Assembly (NCBI RefSeq): GCF_001715295.1 | Contig: NZ_MDKB01000003.1 | Span: forward strand, 265,954 to 329,953 | Reading direction: 5' to 3' | Length of the DNA stretch: 64,000 nt | From: Streptomyces griseus | GTDB lineage: Bacteria > Actinomycetota > Actinomycetes > Streptomycetales > Streptomycetaceae | Shown: in pieces, positions 25,461 to 34,272 of the stretch | Layout: every line of letters begins with the position of its first letter | Position numbering within the stretch: the first letter of the stretch is position 1 | Translations under genes and position numbers: made by a program | The notes under the pieces: model-generated | What the model was told of the DNA's origin: nothing | Databases searched by the model: none | What the model saw: the letters and a program-made list of their open reading frames with translations, nothing else

Positions 25461-26824
25461 CCGTCCGGCTGACGTGGGTGCAGCCCGAAGACCTGGTGGG
25501 GCACGAACTGCGGCAGGCCGCGCAGGACGGCCGCGACGCCGGGGACATCGCGCGCCGCTGGTACGCGGCCGGCGGCGGCCCGGCCCCGGATCGCGCGGGC
25601 GCCTCGTCTCCTCCCGCGCCGGCCCGGCTGCGCGCCCTCGCCGAGCGGCTGCTCGACGAACTCGCGGAGCTGGCCGGCCCGGCGGCGGACGACGAGCCGA
25701 CCGGTCTGGCCGCCGTCCGGGCCGCCTGCCCGCGCTGGCCGGCGCCCCGCACCCGAGCCGTGTCCCTCGACCCCGAACGGCTGCACGCCGCCTGGCTCGG
25801 CCGTGCCGTCGGCTGCCTGCTCGGGAAGCCCGTCGAGAAGCTGCCGCTCGACGGCATCCGCGCGCTGGCCCGCGCCACCGGCAACTGGCCGCTCACCACC
25901 TGGTTCACCGCCCGGGGACTGCCCGCCGAACTGGCCGCCGCGCACCCGTGGAACCGGCGCTCGGCCCCCACCTCCCTCGCCGAGAACATCGACGGCATGC
26001 CGGAGGACGACGACCTGAACTTCCCGTTGCTCACCGTGCTCCTGCTCCAGCGGTACGGGCACGGGTTCAGCACGGCCGACCTCGCCCGGCTCTGGCTCGA
26101 CGAGCTCCCGGCCGGCCGCGTCTTCACCGCCGAGCGCATCGCCTACCGCAATCTGCTGGACGGCATCGAACCGCCTGAGACCGCCCGCCACCGCAACCCG
26201 TTCCGCGAATGGATCGGCGCCCAGATCCGGGCCGACGTGCACGGCTGGACCCACCCGGCGGACCCGGCGGCGGCCGCGGCGCAGGCCCACCGCGACGCGG
26301 TGCTCACCCACACGGCCAACGGGGTCTACGGCGCGATGTTCACGGCCGCCGCGCTCGCCGAGGCGGCCGGTGGCGAGACGGACGTCCACGGCTGCCTGGC
26401 CGCCGGCCTGCGGGTGGTGCCGCCGCGCTCCCGGTACGCGCGAGCGGTGCGCCTCGGCATCGGGACTGCTCGCGCCGAACGGGACTTCGACGTGGTCGTG
26501 GACCGGCTCCACGCGGTGTACGCGCCCACCCACCACTGGGTGCACGTCCTGCCCAACGCGGCGTTGCTGGCCGCCGCCCTCACCCACGCGGACGGTGACT
26601 TCGGCCGCTCCGTCTGCCACGCGGTGTCCGGCGGCTGGGACACCGACTCCAACGGGGCGACGGCCGGATCGCTCGCGGGGCTGCTCGCCGGACGGCCCTC
26701 CGCGCTGCCCGCCCACTGGACCGCGCCCCTCAAGAACCGGCTCGCCACGTCCGTGGGCGGCTTCGGCTCCCTCGGCTTCGACACCCTCGCCGAACTGACC
26801 TATCAGGAGGTACACCGCCCATGA
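25457..26824 (+). CDS. ADP-ribosylglycohydrolase family protein 4 (EDDD type)
   Basis: A 455-residue member of a distinct ARH branch. The GTG start overlaps the previous stop (GTGA). About 110 N-terminal residues precede the hydrolase core, which begins at AAWLGRAVGCLLGKPVEKL. The first metal motif is EDDDLN (183-186 plus), and the second is WDTDSNGAT with Asp395, Asp397 and Ser398. The EDDD/DTDSNGA combination marks a subgroup often found beside sugar kinases. The ribokinase gene follows with an ATGA overlap, suggesting the released ribose is phosphorylated. Confidence 0.83.
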   Translation: MTVRLTWVQPEDLVGHELRQAAQDGRDAGDIARRWYAAGGGPAPDRAGASSPPAPARLRALAERLLDELAELAGPAADDEPTGLAAVRAACPRWPAPRTRAVSLDPERLHAAWLGRAVGCLLGKPVEKLPLDGIRALARATGNWPLTTWFTARGLPAELAAAHPWNRRSAPTSLAENIDGMPEDDDLNFPLLTVLLLQRYGHGFSTADLARLWLDELPAGRVFTAERIAYRNLLDGIEPPETARHRNPFREWIGAQIRADVHGWTHPADPAAAAAQAHRDAVLTHTANGVYGAMFTAAALAEAAGGETDVHGCLAAGLRVVPPRSRYARAVRLGIGTARAERDFDVVVDRLHAVYAPTHHWVHVLPNAALLAAALTHADGDFGRSVCHAVSGGWDTDSNGATAGSLAGLLAGRPSALPAHWTAPLKNRLATSVGGFGSLGFDTLAELTYQEVHRP

Positions 26825-27705
26825 CCGCGATCGCGGTGCTCGGCAGCACCAACATGGACCTCGTCGCCTACGTCCCCCGGGCCCCCGCACGCGGGGAGAC
26901 CGTCACCGGGCGGGAGCTGCGTACCGTTCCCGGCGGCAAGGGCGCCAACCAGGCCGTCGCCGCGGCCCGCGCGGGCGGCGACGTGCTGATGATCGGCGCC
27001 GTCGGCACCGACGAGTACGGTTCACGGCTCAGGACGAACCTGGTCCACGCCGGCGTGGACACGGACCTCCTGCACACCGCCGCGGGCCCCAGCGGGACCG
27101 CGCACGTCGTCGTCGACGACGAGGGCGCCAACTCGATCGTGGTGATCCCCGGCGCCAACGGCACCGTGACCTCCCTCGGCCCCGGTGAGACCGCCGCGAT
27201 CGCCGCGGCGGACCTGCTCCTGCTCCAGCTGGAGCTTCCCCTCACCGCCGTCACCGAAGGGGCCCGGAGCGCCCGGTCCCGGGGCGTGCGGACGATCCTC
27301 ACCCCCTCCCCCGTACAGCCCCTGCCGTCACAGCTGCTGGACTGCGTCGACCTGCTGGTCCCGAACGAGTTCGAGGCCGCGGCGCTCTCCGGGTGCGGGG
27401 AACCGCACGCGGCGGCGGAGATGCTGCTCCGGCAGGTCCCGGAGGTCGTGATCACGCTCGGCCCGAAGGGCTGCCTCTACGCGGCCAGGGACGCCGAGGC
27501 GGTCCTCTTCCCCGCCCCCGGGGTCACCGCCGTGGACACGACCGGCGCCGGCGACACCTTCGTCGGCACGCTGGCCGTGGCTCTCGGGGAGGGGCGCCCC
27601 ATGCCCGAGGCGCTGGCATGGGCGTCGTCGGCCGCGGCCCTCTGCGTGCAGAGACCGGGCGCCTCCACGTCGATGCCGTACCGCAGCGAGATCGATGCCG
27701 CATGA
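26821..27705 (+). CDS. rbsK: Ribokinase-like PfkB-family carbohydrate kinase
   Basis: A 294-residue PfkB kinase predicted to convert ribose to ribose 5-phosphate. The N-terminal GSTNMDLVAYVPRAPARGET and PGGKGANQAVAAA match the ribokinase substrate loop, and DTTGAGDTFVG supplies the anion hole and catalytic base Asp245. The length fits ribokinase. The ATG overlaps the end of the fourth ARH gene. Pairing of ARH hydrolases with PfkB kinases is known from E. coli yegU/yegV, so the kinase probably uses the sugar released by one of the upstream hydrolases. No transporter is present in the operon. Confidence 0.85.
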   Translation: MTAIAVLGSTNMDLVAYVPRAPARGETVTGRELRTVPGGKGANQAVAAARAGGDVLMIGAVGTDEYGSRLRTNLVHAGVDTDLLHTAAGPSGTAHVVVDDEGANSIVVIPGANGTVTSLGPGETAAIAAADLLLLQLELPLTAVTEGARSARSRGVRTILTPSPVQPLPSQLLDCVDLLVPNEFEAAALSGCGEPHAAAEMLLRQVPEVVITLGPKGCLYAARDAEAVLFPAPGVTAVDTTGAGDTFVGTLAVALGEGRPMPEALAWASSAAALCVQRPGASTSMPYRSEIDAA

Positions 27706-28904
27706 CTTCTCCGACGACACCGCAGCCCCTGGCCGGCCTGCGGGTGCTGGACCTCGCCACACTCTTCGCCGGGCCTCTCGCGGCCACGATGCTGGGTGAC
27801 TTCGGGGCCGAGGTGATCAAGGTCGAGCATCCCCGCAGGCCCGATCCCGCACGCGGGCACGGTCCGGCGAAGGACGGCATCGGCCTGTGGTGGAAACTCC
27901 TCGGCCGGAACAAGCGCGCGCTGACCCTCGACCTGTCCGGCCCGGGCGGCCGGGACCTGCTGCTGCGCCTGGCCGAGGAGACCGACGTGATCGTCGAGAA
28001 CTTCCGGCCGGGGACGCTGGAGCGCTGGGGCGTCGGCTGGGAGGAACTGCACGCCGTCAACCCCCGCCTGGTCCTGGCCAGGGTCACCGGCTTCGGCCAG
28101 CGCGGCCCGTACGCGCAGCGGCCGGGCTTCGGCACGCTCGCCGAGGCGATGAGCGGGTTCGCGGCCGTCACCGGCGAGCCGGACGGACCACCGACCCTCC
28201 CGCCGTTCGGGCTCGCCGACTCGATCGCCGCGCTCGCCACGGCGTACGCCGTGATGACGGCCCTCGCGGGACGTGACGCCACGGGGCTGGGCCAGGTGGT
28301 CGACATGGCGATCATCGAGCCGATCCTGATGGTGCTGGGGCCGCAGACGCTCTGGTACGACCAGCTCGGTTACGTCCAGCCCCGTACCGGCAACCGCTCC
28401 CGGAACAACGCCCCACGCAACACCTACCGCACCTCGGACGGCCACTGGGTGGCCGTCTCCACCTCCGCCCAGTCGGTCGCCGAGCGCGTCATGCGGCTGG
28501 TGGGCCGCCCCGAGCTGACCCGGGAGCCGTGGTTCGCCGCCGGGGCCACCCGGGCCGAGCACGCCGACGAGCTCGACGAGGCGGTGGGCCACTGGATCGC
28601 CCGGCGCACCCGGGAGGAGGTGGTGTCCGCGTTCGAGAAGGCGGAGGCGGCCGTCGCCCCGGTCCAGGACGTACGGGACGTGATGGAGGACCCCCAGTAC
28701 CGGGCGCTGGGCACGATCACCGAGGTCGACGACCCCGAGCTGGGGCCGCTGAGGATGCAGAACGTGCTGTTCCGGCTCTCCCGGACGCCGGGGGCGATCC
28801 GCTGGGCGGGCCGGCCGCACGGCGCCGACACGGAGGAGATCCTGACGGAACTGGGCCTCACCGCGGCCCGGATCGCGGCGCTCCGGGCCGAGGGCGCCCT
28901 GTGA
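27702..28904 (+). CDS. CaiB/BaiF family III CoA-transferase
   Basis: A 400-residue acyl-CoA:carboxylate CoA-transferase. The family N-terminus is clear (LAGLRVLDLATLFAGPLA, LGDFGAEVIKVE), as is VENFRPGTLERWG. The usual catalytic Asp position reads Glu206 in VVDMAIIEP, a variant common in one subgroup. The ATG overlaps the kinase stop. With the CitE-like lyase downstream, a route such as activation of a hydroxy-diacid (citramalate or malate type) followed by cleavage is plausible, but the acid is unknown. Its link to the ARH genes is only by operon position. Confidence 0.85.
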   Translation: MTSPTTPQPLAGLRVLDLATLFAGPLAATMLGDFGAEVIKVEHPRRPDPARGHGPAKDGIGLWWKLLGRNKRALTLDLSGPGGRDLLLRLAEETDVIVENFRPGTLERWGVGWEELHAVNPRLVLARVTGFGQRGPYAQRPGFGTLAEAMSGFAAVTGEPDGPPTLPPFGLADSIAALATAYAVMTALAGRDATGLGQVVDMAIIEPILMVLGPQTLWYDQLGYVQPRTGNRSRNNAPRNTYRTSDGHWVAVSTSAQSVAERVMRLVGRPELTREPWFAAGATRAEHADELDEAVGHWIARRTREEVVSAFEKAEAAVAPVQDVRDVMEDPQYRALGTITEVDDPELGPLRMQNVLFRLSRTPGAIRWAGRPHGADTEEILTELGLTAARIAALRAEGAL

Positions 28905-29734
28905 GCGTGAGCGCGGCGAGGCCGCGGACGGTGGCGCTGACCTGGCTGTACGTCCCGGGAGACCGGCCGGACGTGGTCCGCAAGGCGCTCGGGGCGGGCG
29001 CGGACGTGGTGATCGTCGACCTGGAGGACGCGGTGGCGCCCGACCGTAAGGAGTACGCGCGGGCGGCGACCGCGGAGCTCCTCGCGGACCCGGCAACGGC
29101 GGATCCGGCGGCGGTGCCGGTCCATGTCCGGGTGCACGGCGAGGACGACGTGACGGCCCTGGCGGGTCTGCCCGGGCTCGCCGGGCTGCGGCTACCCAAG
29201 ATCACCCATGCGGCGTCCGTGCACCACGTGGCGGCGCTGGCACCGGGCGTGCCGCTGTATCCGCTGCTGGAGTCGGCGCTGGCCGTCGAGCACGCCTACT
29301 CGATCGCCGGGGCGCACCACGACGTACGGGGCATCGCGCTGGGCGAGTCGGATCTGCGGGCCGACCTGGGCGTACGGGAGGACGCCGGGCTCGACTGGCC
29401 GCGCGGCCGGGTGGTGGTCGCCGCCCGGGCGGCCGGCCTCGACCCGCCCGTCATGTCGGTCTTCCCCGACGTCCGGGACCTGGCGGGGCTGCGGTCGTCC
29501 TGCGCGCACGGGCGGCGCTCGGGGCTGCTCGGGCGGGCCGCGATCCATCCCCGGCAGCTGCCGGTCATCGAGCAGGCGTTCAGGCCCACGACGGGGGAGA
29601 TCGAGGCGGCGGAACAGATCCTGGAGGCCGCACGGGAGCGGGCGGGGGCGCAGGCGCTGCCGGACGGACGGTTCGTGGACGCGGCCGTGGTGGCGACGGC
29701 GCAGCGCACACTGACGCTGGCCCGGCGGAGCTGA
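28901..29734 (+). CDS. CitE-like HpcH/HpaI aldolase/citrate lyase family protein
   Basis: A 277-residue TIM-barrel C-C lyase predicted to cleave a beta-hydroxyacyl-CoA (malyl-, methylmalyl- or citramalyl-CoA). Recognisable blocks are LYVPGDRP, VIVDLEDAV (acidic metal ligand), LRLPKI, LLESALAV (Glu ligand) and GESDLRADLG, then IHPRQLPVI near the C-terminus. CitD and CitF partners are absent, so it is a stand-alone CitE-like enzyme, not citrate lyase. The GTG overlaps the preceding stop (GTGA), and it is the last gene of the operon before a bidirectional hairpin. Confidence 0.83.
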   Translation: MSVSAARPRTVALTWLYVPGDRPDVVRKALGAGADVVIVDLEDAVAPDRKEYARAATAELLADPATADPAAVPVHVRVHGEDDVTALAGLPGLAGLRLPKITHAASVHHVAALAPGVPLYPLLESALAVEHAYSIAGAHHDVRGIALGESDLRADLGVREDAGLDWPRGRVVVAARAAGLDPPVMSVFPDVRDLAGLRSSCAHGRRSGLLGRAAIHPRQLPVIEQAFRPTTGEIEAAEQILEAARERAGAQALPDGRFVDAAVVATAQRTLTLARRS

Positions 29735-29812
29735 CCGGGCCGCGGAGGGGCCGGCCGGGGGGCGGAGCGGCCGCGCGGGCCGGAGAAGGCGGCCGGAGCG
29801 GGAGCGACGGAA

Positions 29813-29844
29813 GGGGCCGCCGGACTCGGTGGTCGGGCGGCCCC
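29813..29844. terminator. Bidirectional terminator between ARH operon and lgt
   Basis: A 9-bp GC stem (29813-29821 / 29836-29844) in the convergent gap after the CitE-like gene and after lgt. Confidence 0.55.
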
Positions 29845-29863
29845 TCGTCGGATGCGTCGCGCG

Positions 29864-30811
29864 TCAGCTCTTGTCGGCCTTCTGCGGGGCCCCGTCGGCC
29901 TCGGGGTCCTTCGCCGCCGCCTCGGCGGCGTCCTCCTCGGCCCCGGCGGGCTCCTCGGTGTCCGGCTCGCCGGCCTCCGCGTCCCCGGCCGCCTCCACCG
30001 CGGAGGGTTCGACGATCTCCTCGCGGCCCGGGCGCACCTTGGACGAGATCACGATGTACGTGACCGCGAGGGCGAAGACGATGAGGGCGGTCCACACGTT
30101 GAGCCGGAGGCCGAGCACGTGGTGGGCCTCGTCGACGCGCATGTACTCGATCCACGCGCGCCCCGTGCAGTAGGCCGCGACGTACAGGGCGAACGCACGG
30201 CCGTGCCCGAGCGTGAAGCGGCGGTCGGCCCAGATGACGAGGAGGGCGACACCGACGCACCACAGGGACTCGTACAGGAACGTCGGGTGGTAGGTGCCCG
30301 CCACCCGGTTCGTGCCCTCACTGATCTTCAGCGCCCACGGCAGGTCCGTCGGCCTGCCGTACAGCTCCTGGTTGAACCAGTTGCCCCAGCGGCCGATCGC
30401 CTGGGCGAAGGCGATCCCGGGTGCCAGCGCGTCGGCCCAGGCGGGCAGCGGGATCCCGCGGCGGCGGCAGCCGATCCAGGCACCGACCGCGCCGAGCGCG
30501 ATGGCGCCCCAGATGCCCAGTCCGCCCTCCCAGATCTTGAAGGCGTCGACCCAGTCCTCACCCTCGCTGAAGTACAGCTGGTAGTCGGTGATGACGTGGT
30601 AGAGCCTGCCGCCGACGAGGCCGAAGGGGACGGCCCAGACGGCGATGTCGGCGACGGTACCGGCACGGCCGCCCCTGGCGATCCAGCGCTTGTTGCCGAA
30701 CCAGACGGCGACGAAGACACCGATGATGATGCAGAACGCGTAGCCGCGGAGCGGGATCGGGCCGAGCTCGATCACCCCGGTCGACGGGCTGGGAATGAAG
30801 GCAAGGTTCAT
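29864..30811 (-). CDS. lgt: Phosphatidylglycerol-prolipoprotein diacylglyceryl transferase
   Basis: A 315-residue membrane enzyme that attaches diacylglycerol to the lipobox Cys of prelipoproteins, the first step of lipoprotein maturation. Several transmembrane segments are clear, and the Lgt signature is present as GRWGNWFNQELYGRPT near the middle. The C-terminal 50 residues are a hydrophilic Glu/Ala/Asp-rich cytosolic tail, common in actinobacterial Lgt. A -10-like TAGCGT lies 10 nt before the ATG. It sits next to the trp cluster, as in S. coelicolor. Confidence 0.95.
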   Translation of the reverse strand: MNLAFIPSPSTGVIELGPIPLRGYAFCIIIGVFVAVWFGNKRWIARGGRAGTVADIAVWAVPFGLVGGRLYHVITDYQLYFSEGEDWVDAFKIWEGGLGIWGAIALGAVGAWIGCRRRGIPLPAWADALAPGIAFAQAIGRWGNWFNQELYGRPTDLPWALKISEGTNRVAGTYHPTFLYESLWCVGVALLVIWADRRFTLGHGRAFALYVAAYCTGRAWIEYMRVDEAHHVLGLRLNVWTALIVFALAVTYIVISSKVRPGREEIVEPSAVEAAGDAEAGEPDTEEPAGAEEDAAEAAAKDPEADGAPQKADKS

Positions 30812-30905
30812 GACGAGGACGACGCTACCCTGCCGGGTACGGCGTACGGCAAGCCGTGGGGCAACTTCTGGGTAACGAGCGCCCCGGCCCGCGTCCCCGG
30901 GGCGG

Positions 30906-31730
30906 CTACGACGCCGTGGGGGTCGCCCCGACCGTGCCCCGCTTCTTGCCCTTCCCGGCCTCGGTCACCCACTTCTCGAGGTTGGCGACGGAGATCTCCT
31001 CGTTCCCCTTCTTCGGGAAGATCGACTCCCCGTTGAGCAGGACCGTCGGAGTGCCCTGGAACCCGCCCGCGGCGAAGGCCTTGTTCGACTTCTGCACCCA
31101 GCTGTCGTGCGTCCCGTCCCGCACACAGCTGCGGAAGGCCGGTGTGTCGAGGCCGTCCACCTTCCCGGCCAGCTCGATCAGCCTGCTGTCCTGACCGAAG
31201 GCGTCGTCGGTCTCGGCGGGCTGGTTGCGGTAGAGGACGTCGTGGTAGGGGGCGAACTTGCCCACGTCCTGGGCGCAGGCCGCCGCGTTGCCCGCCCGCA
31301 GGGACCCGTCACCGCCGAGATTGCCGTCGATGATCGTGGCCAGGTGGTACTCCACCTTGATCCGCCCGCTGTCCGCCATGTCGGTGATCGTCTTGCGGAA
31401 CGCGTTCTCGAACTGGGCGCAGACCGGGCAGCGGAAGTCCTCCCAGACGGTGAGCGTGGACGGCGCGTCGTCCGCCCCGACCTGGATGGCGAGTCCGTCC
31501 TTGCCGGTCGCCCCGGACGGGGTGACGGCAGGCCCGGCCTCACTGCCCTTGCCGTTCTTCCCCGCGTTCGCGGCGATCAGGCCGATCACGGCGGCCAGCG
31601 CCAGGACCCCCACCACCGCGGCGGAGACGATCAGCGTGCGGCGACGGCGCTCCCGGGCGCGGTCCTGCTCACGCTGCTGGACGAGCCGGTCACGCGCGGC
31701 CCTCTTTCGGTCTTCGTTCTTCTCGCTCAC
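30906..31730 (-). CDS. Membrane-anchored DsbA-like thioredoxin-fold protein
   Basis: A 274-residue extracytoplasmic oxidoreductase. The N-terminus is very basic (KRAARD and RERRRR), then one transmembrane anchor spans about 32-54. The thioredoxin domain follows with a CPVC active site at 101-104 (FRCPVC), a long helical insert and a cis-Pro region GTPTVLLNG. It should promote disulfide formation or exchange in exported proteins. The GTG at 31730 is the likely start. A strong hairpin between it and trpA suggests separate transcription. Its location beside lgt puts two envelope-maturation genes together. Confidence 0.85.
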   Translation of the reverse strand: MSEKNEDRKRAARDRLVQQREQDRARERRRRTLIVSAAVVGVLALAAVIGLIAANAGKNGKGSEAGPAVTPSGATGKDGLAIQVGADDAPSTLTVWEDFRCPVCAQFENAFRKTITDMADSGRIKVEYHLATIIDGNLGGDGSLRAGNAAACAQDVGKFAPYHDVLYRNQPAETDDAFGQDSRLIELAGKVDGLDTPAFRSCVRDGTHDSWVQKSNKAFAAGGFQGTPTVLLNGESIFPKKGNEEISVANLEKWVTEAGKGKKRGTVGATPTAS

Positions 31731-31743
31731 ACCGCGCAAACGA

Positions 31744-31773
31744 ACCGGGGAGGCACGTGAGCGCCTCCCCGGT
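31744..31773 (-). terminator. Terminator of the trp cluster
   Basis: An 11-bp perfect inverted repeat (31744-31754 / 31763-31773, 8-nt loop) 32 nt beyond the trpA stop and just upstream of the DsbA-like gene. Confidence 0.7.
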
Positions 31774-31805
31774 ACCAGGTCCACCCGTACGGGTGACGAG
31801 CGGTG

Positions 31806-32633
31806 TCAGCGCTTTCGAACGCCTTCGGCCAGTTCGCCCGCCAGCTCACGGACGGCGGTGAGACCGGCCCTCTCGTCCGGGGCGTCGAGCATCCGCTTGA
31901 CGAAGGCGGAACCGACGATCACGCCGTCGGCGAAGCCCGCGACCTGCCGGGCGTGCTCGGCCGTGGACACGCCGATGCCGACGCAGACCGGGAGGTCAGT
32001 GGTGGCACGGGTGCGCCCCACCAGGTCCTGGGCCTGCTCCCCGACCGACTCGCGGGTTCCGGTGACCCCCATCAGGGAGGAGGCGTAGACGAAGCCGGAG
32101 CCCGCCGCCGTGATGGTGGCGAGGCGCTCGTCCTTGCTGCTCGGCGCGACGACGAAGACGGTGGCCAGACCGTGCTTCTCCGCGTGTTCGCGCCACAGCG
32201 CGGACTCCTGGACCGGCAGGTCGGGCAGGATGCACCCGGCGCCTCCGGCCGCGGCGAGCTCGGCGGTGAAGCGCTCCACGCCGTACCGGTCGACGGGGTT
32301 CCAGTACGTCATGACGAGGATGGGGGCGCCCGTCGCCTCGTACGCCTCACGGACCGTGCGCATGATGTCGGCGATCCTGACGCCGCCGCGCAGCGCGATG
32401 TCGTCGGCGGTCTGGATGACCGGGCCGTCGAGCACCGGGTCGCTGTGCGGCAGCCCCACCTCGATGATGTCGGCGCCGCCCGCCACGGCGGCCTTGATCG
32501 CCTCGATGCCGGCGTCGACGGTGGGGAAACCGCCGGGCAGGTAGACGATGAGCGCGGCCCGGTCCTCGGAACGGGCGCGTGCGAACGTCTCGCCCAGCAG
32601 GCCGATGGTGCCGGTGTGCGTACCGGTGGTCAT
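31806..32633 (-). CDS. trpA: Tryptophan synthase alpha chain
   Basis: A 275-residue TIM barrel that splits indole-3-glycerol phosphate into indole and glyceraldehyde 3-phosphate and channels indole to TrpB. The catalytic residues are Glu58 (DIIEVGLPHSDP) and Asp69 (LDG). The phosphate-binding GVTGTR and VGIGVS segments are present. The ATG overlaps the trpB stop (ATGA), giving translational coupling and equal subunit output. It is the last gene of the cluster before a terminator. Confidence 0.97.
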   Translation of the reverse strand: MTTGTHTGTIGLLGETFARARSEDRAALIVYLPGGFPTVDAGIEAIKAAVAGGADIIEVGLPHSDPVLDGPVIQTADDIALRGGVRIADIMRTVREAYEATGAPILVMTYWNPVDRYGVERFTAELAAAGGAGCILPDLPVQESALWREHAEKHGLATVFVVAPSSKDERLATITAAGSGFVYASSLMGVTGTRESVGEQAQDLVGRTRATTDLPVCVGIGVSTAEHARQVAGFADGVIVGSAFVKRMLDAPDERAGLTAVRELAGELAEGVRKR

Positions 32634-33898
32634 GACTGGGGCTCCCCCTCCGCGTCGGCGGCGACCTCGCCGTCGATGTCGTACAGCCCGAAGTACCGGG
32701 CCGCCGTGTCCATGTCCTTGTCGCCACGGCCGGACAGGTTGACCAGGATCAGCCCCTCCTCGCCGAGCTCCTGCCCGACCTCCAGCGCGCCGGCCAGCGC
32801 GTGCGCGCTCTCGATGGCCGGGATGATCCCCTCGGTGCGCGAGAGCAGCCGCAGCGCCCGCATGGCGGCGTCGTCGGTGACCGCGCGGTACTCGCCGCGG
32901 CCGGTGTCCTTGAGGTAGGCGTGCTCCGGGCCGATCCCCGGGTAGTCCAGGCCGGCCGAGATCGAGTACGGCTCGGTGATCTGGCCCTCGTCGTCCTGGA
33001 GGACGTAGGAGCGGGAGCCGTGCAGGATGCCGGGTTCGCCCGCGGTGAGGGTCGCGGCGTGCTCGCCGGTCTCCACGCCGTGCCCGGCGGGCTCGCAGCC
33101 GACGAGCCGGACGCCCGCGTCCGGGATGAAGGCGTGGAAGAGGCCGATGGCGTTGGAGCCGCCGCCGACGCAGGCGACCGCGGCGTCGGGGAGCCGGCCG
33201 GTGCGCTCCAGGAGCTGGCGGCGGGCCTCGACGCCGATCACGCGGTGGAAGTCGCGGACCATCGCGGGGAAGGGGTGCGGGCCCGCGACCGTACCGAAGA
33301 GGTAGTGCGTGCGGTCCACGTTGGCGACCCAGTCGCGGAAGGCCTCGTTGATGGCGTCCTTCAGCGTCCGGGAGCCGGACTTCACGGCGATGACCTCGGC
33401 GCCCAGGATCCGCATGCGCGCCACGTTGAGCGCCTGGCGTTCGGTGTCGATCTCGCCCATGTAGATGGTGCACTCGAGCCCGAAGAGGGCGCAGGCGGTC
33501 GCCGTGGCGACCCCGTGCTGTCCGGCGCCGGTCTCCGCGATGACCCGGGTCTTGCCCATGCGCTTGGTCAGGAGTGCCTGCCCCAGCACGTTGTTGATCT
33601 TGTGCGAGCCGGTGTGGTTGAGGTCCTCACGCTTGAGGAAGACCCGGGCGCCACCGGCGTGCTCGGCGAAGCGCGGGACCTCGGTCAGCGCGCTGGGACG
33701 GCCGGTGTAGTCGACCATGAGTGCGTTGAGCTCGGCGGCGAAGGCCGGGTCGGCCTTGGCCTTGGCGTAGGCGACGGCCACCTCGTCCACGGCGGCGACG
33801 AGCGCCTCCGGGATGAAGGTGCCACCGAACGAGCCGAAGTACCCCTCGGCGCTGGGGATCAGACCCTCGGGGTCCGGGATGAAGAAATCGGACGACAT
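32630..33898 (-). CDS. trpB: Tryptophan synthase beta chain
   Basis: A 422-residue PLP enzyme that joins indole with serine. The PLP lysine is K100 in HTGSHKINN. The family blocks GAGQHGVA (carboxylate binding) and VGGGSNAIG (phosphate binding) are intact. The ATG at 33898 has GAGGAG 9 nt upstream; an earlier ATG in the same leader is out of frame. It is 149 nt downstream of trpM, the widest gap inside the trp cluster, so an internal promoter is possible. Confidence 0.97.
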   Translation of the reverse strand: MSSDFFIPDPEGLIPSAEGYFGSFGGTFIPEALVAAVDEVAVAYAKAKADPAFAAELNALMVDYTGRPSALTEVPRFAEHAGGARVFLKREDLNHTGSHKINNVLGQALLTKRMGKTRVIAETGAGQHGVATATACALFGLECTIYMGEIDTERQALNVARMRILGAEVIAVKSGSRTLKDAINEAFRDWVANVDRTHYLFGTVAGPHPFPAMVRDFHRVIGVEARRQLLERTGRLPDAAVACVGGGSNAIGLFHAFIPDAGVRLVGCEPAGHGVETGEHAATLTAGEPGILHGSRSYVLQDDEGQITEPYSISAGLDYPGIGPEHAYLKDTGRGEYRAVTDDAAMRALRLLSRTEGIIPAIESAHALAGALEVGQELGEEGLILVNLSGRGDKDMDTAARYFGLYDIDGEVAADAEGEPQS

Positions 33899-34047
33899 GG
33901 CGACATGCTCCTCGGCCTTGCGACGGGTGGGTTCACCGTATGCGCCGTGGGCGGAGCGCCGCGCCGGCCGCGGGACGGTCGGTGCGGTGGGCCGTGCCGG
34001 TCGCTCCGGACGGGTGTGTCCGGGGGACGTGCGACGGCCGGGGCTCG

Positions 34048-34263
34048 CTACGGCGCGGACCCCGTGCGCCATCGCATGCCGTTGACCTGACCGGGTTCGT
34101 CGCCGATGACGTACCGCACGCGCCGGCCGTGCACGCGGCGCGCGGGCGCGCGGCAGCCGCGTGGGCGGCAGCCGCGTGCCAGGGGCGCGTGCGGGTCCCG
34201 GGCCGTGGCCCCGGCGGGGCGCAGGCCCGGCCGGATGCGCGACGCGGGGTGGTCGGCGGTCAT
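34048..34263 (-). CDS. trpM: TrpM, small actinomycete protein of the trp cluster
   Basis: A 71-residue basic protein with a conserved core GCRPRGCRAPARRVHGRR followed by RYVIGDEPGQVNGMRWR. It lies between trpC and trpB, the position of S. coelicolor trpM (formerly trpX). That gene is reported to modulate Trp biosynthesis and differentiation; the biochemical role is unresolved. The ATG at 34263 is 9 nt after the trpC stop. The first 30 residues are variable, Arg/Pro-rich and might not be translated. Confidence 0.75.
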   Translation of the reverse strand: MTADHPASRIRPGLRPAGATARDPHAPLARGCRPRGCRAPARRVHGRRVRYVIGDEPGQVNGMRWRTGSAP

Positions 34264-34272
34264 GGGAAGGGC

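Noticed and set aside
21894..26824. Recent tandem gene duplication of the ARH genes
   Set aside because: Lengths, motifs and N-terminal regions differ widely; no stretch of near-identical DNA is shared, so these are ancient paralogues.
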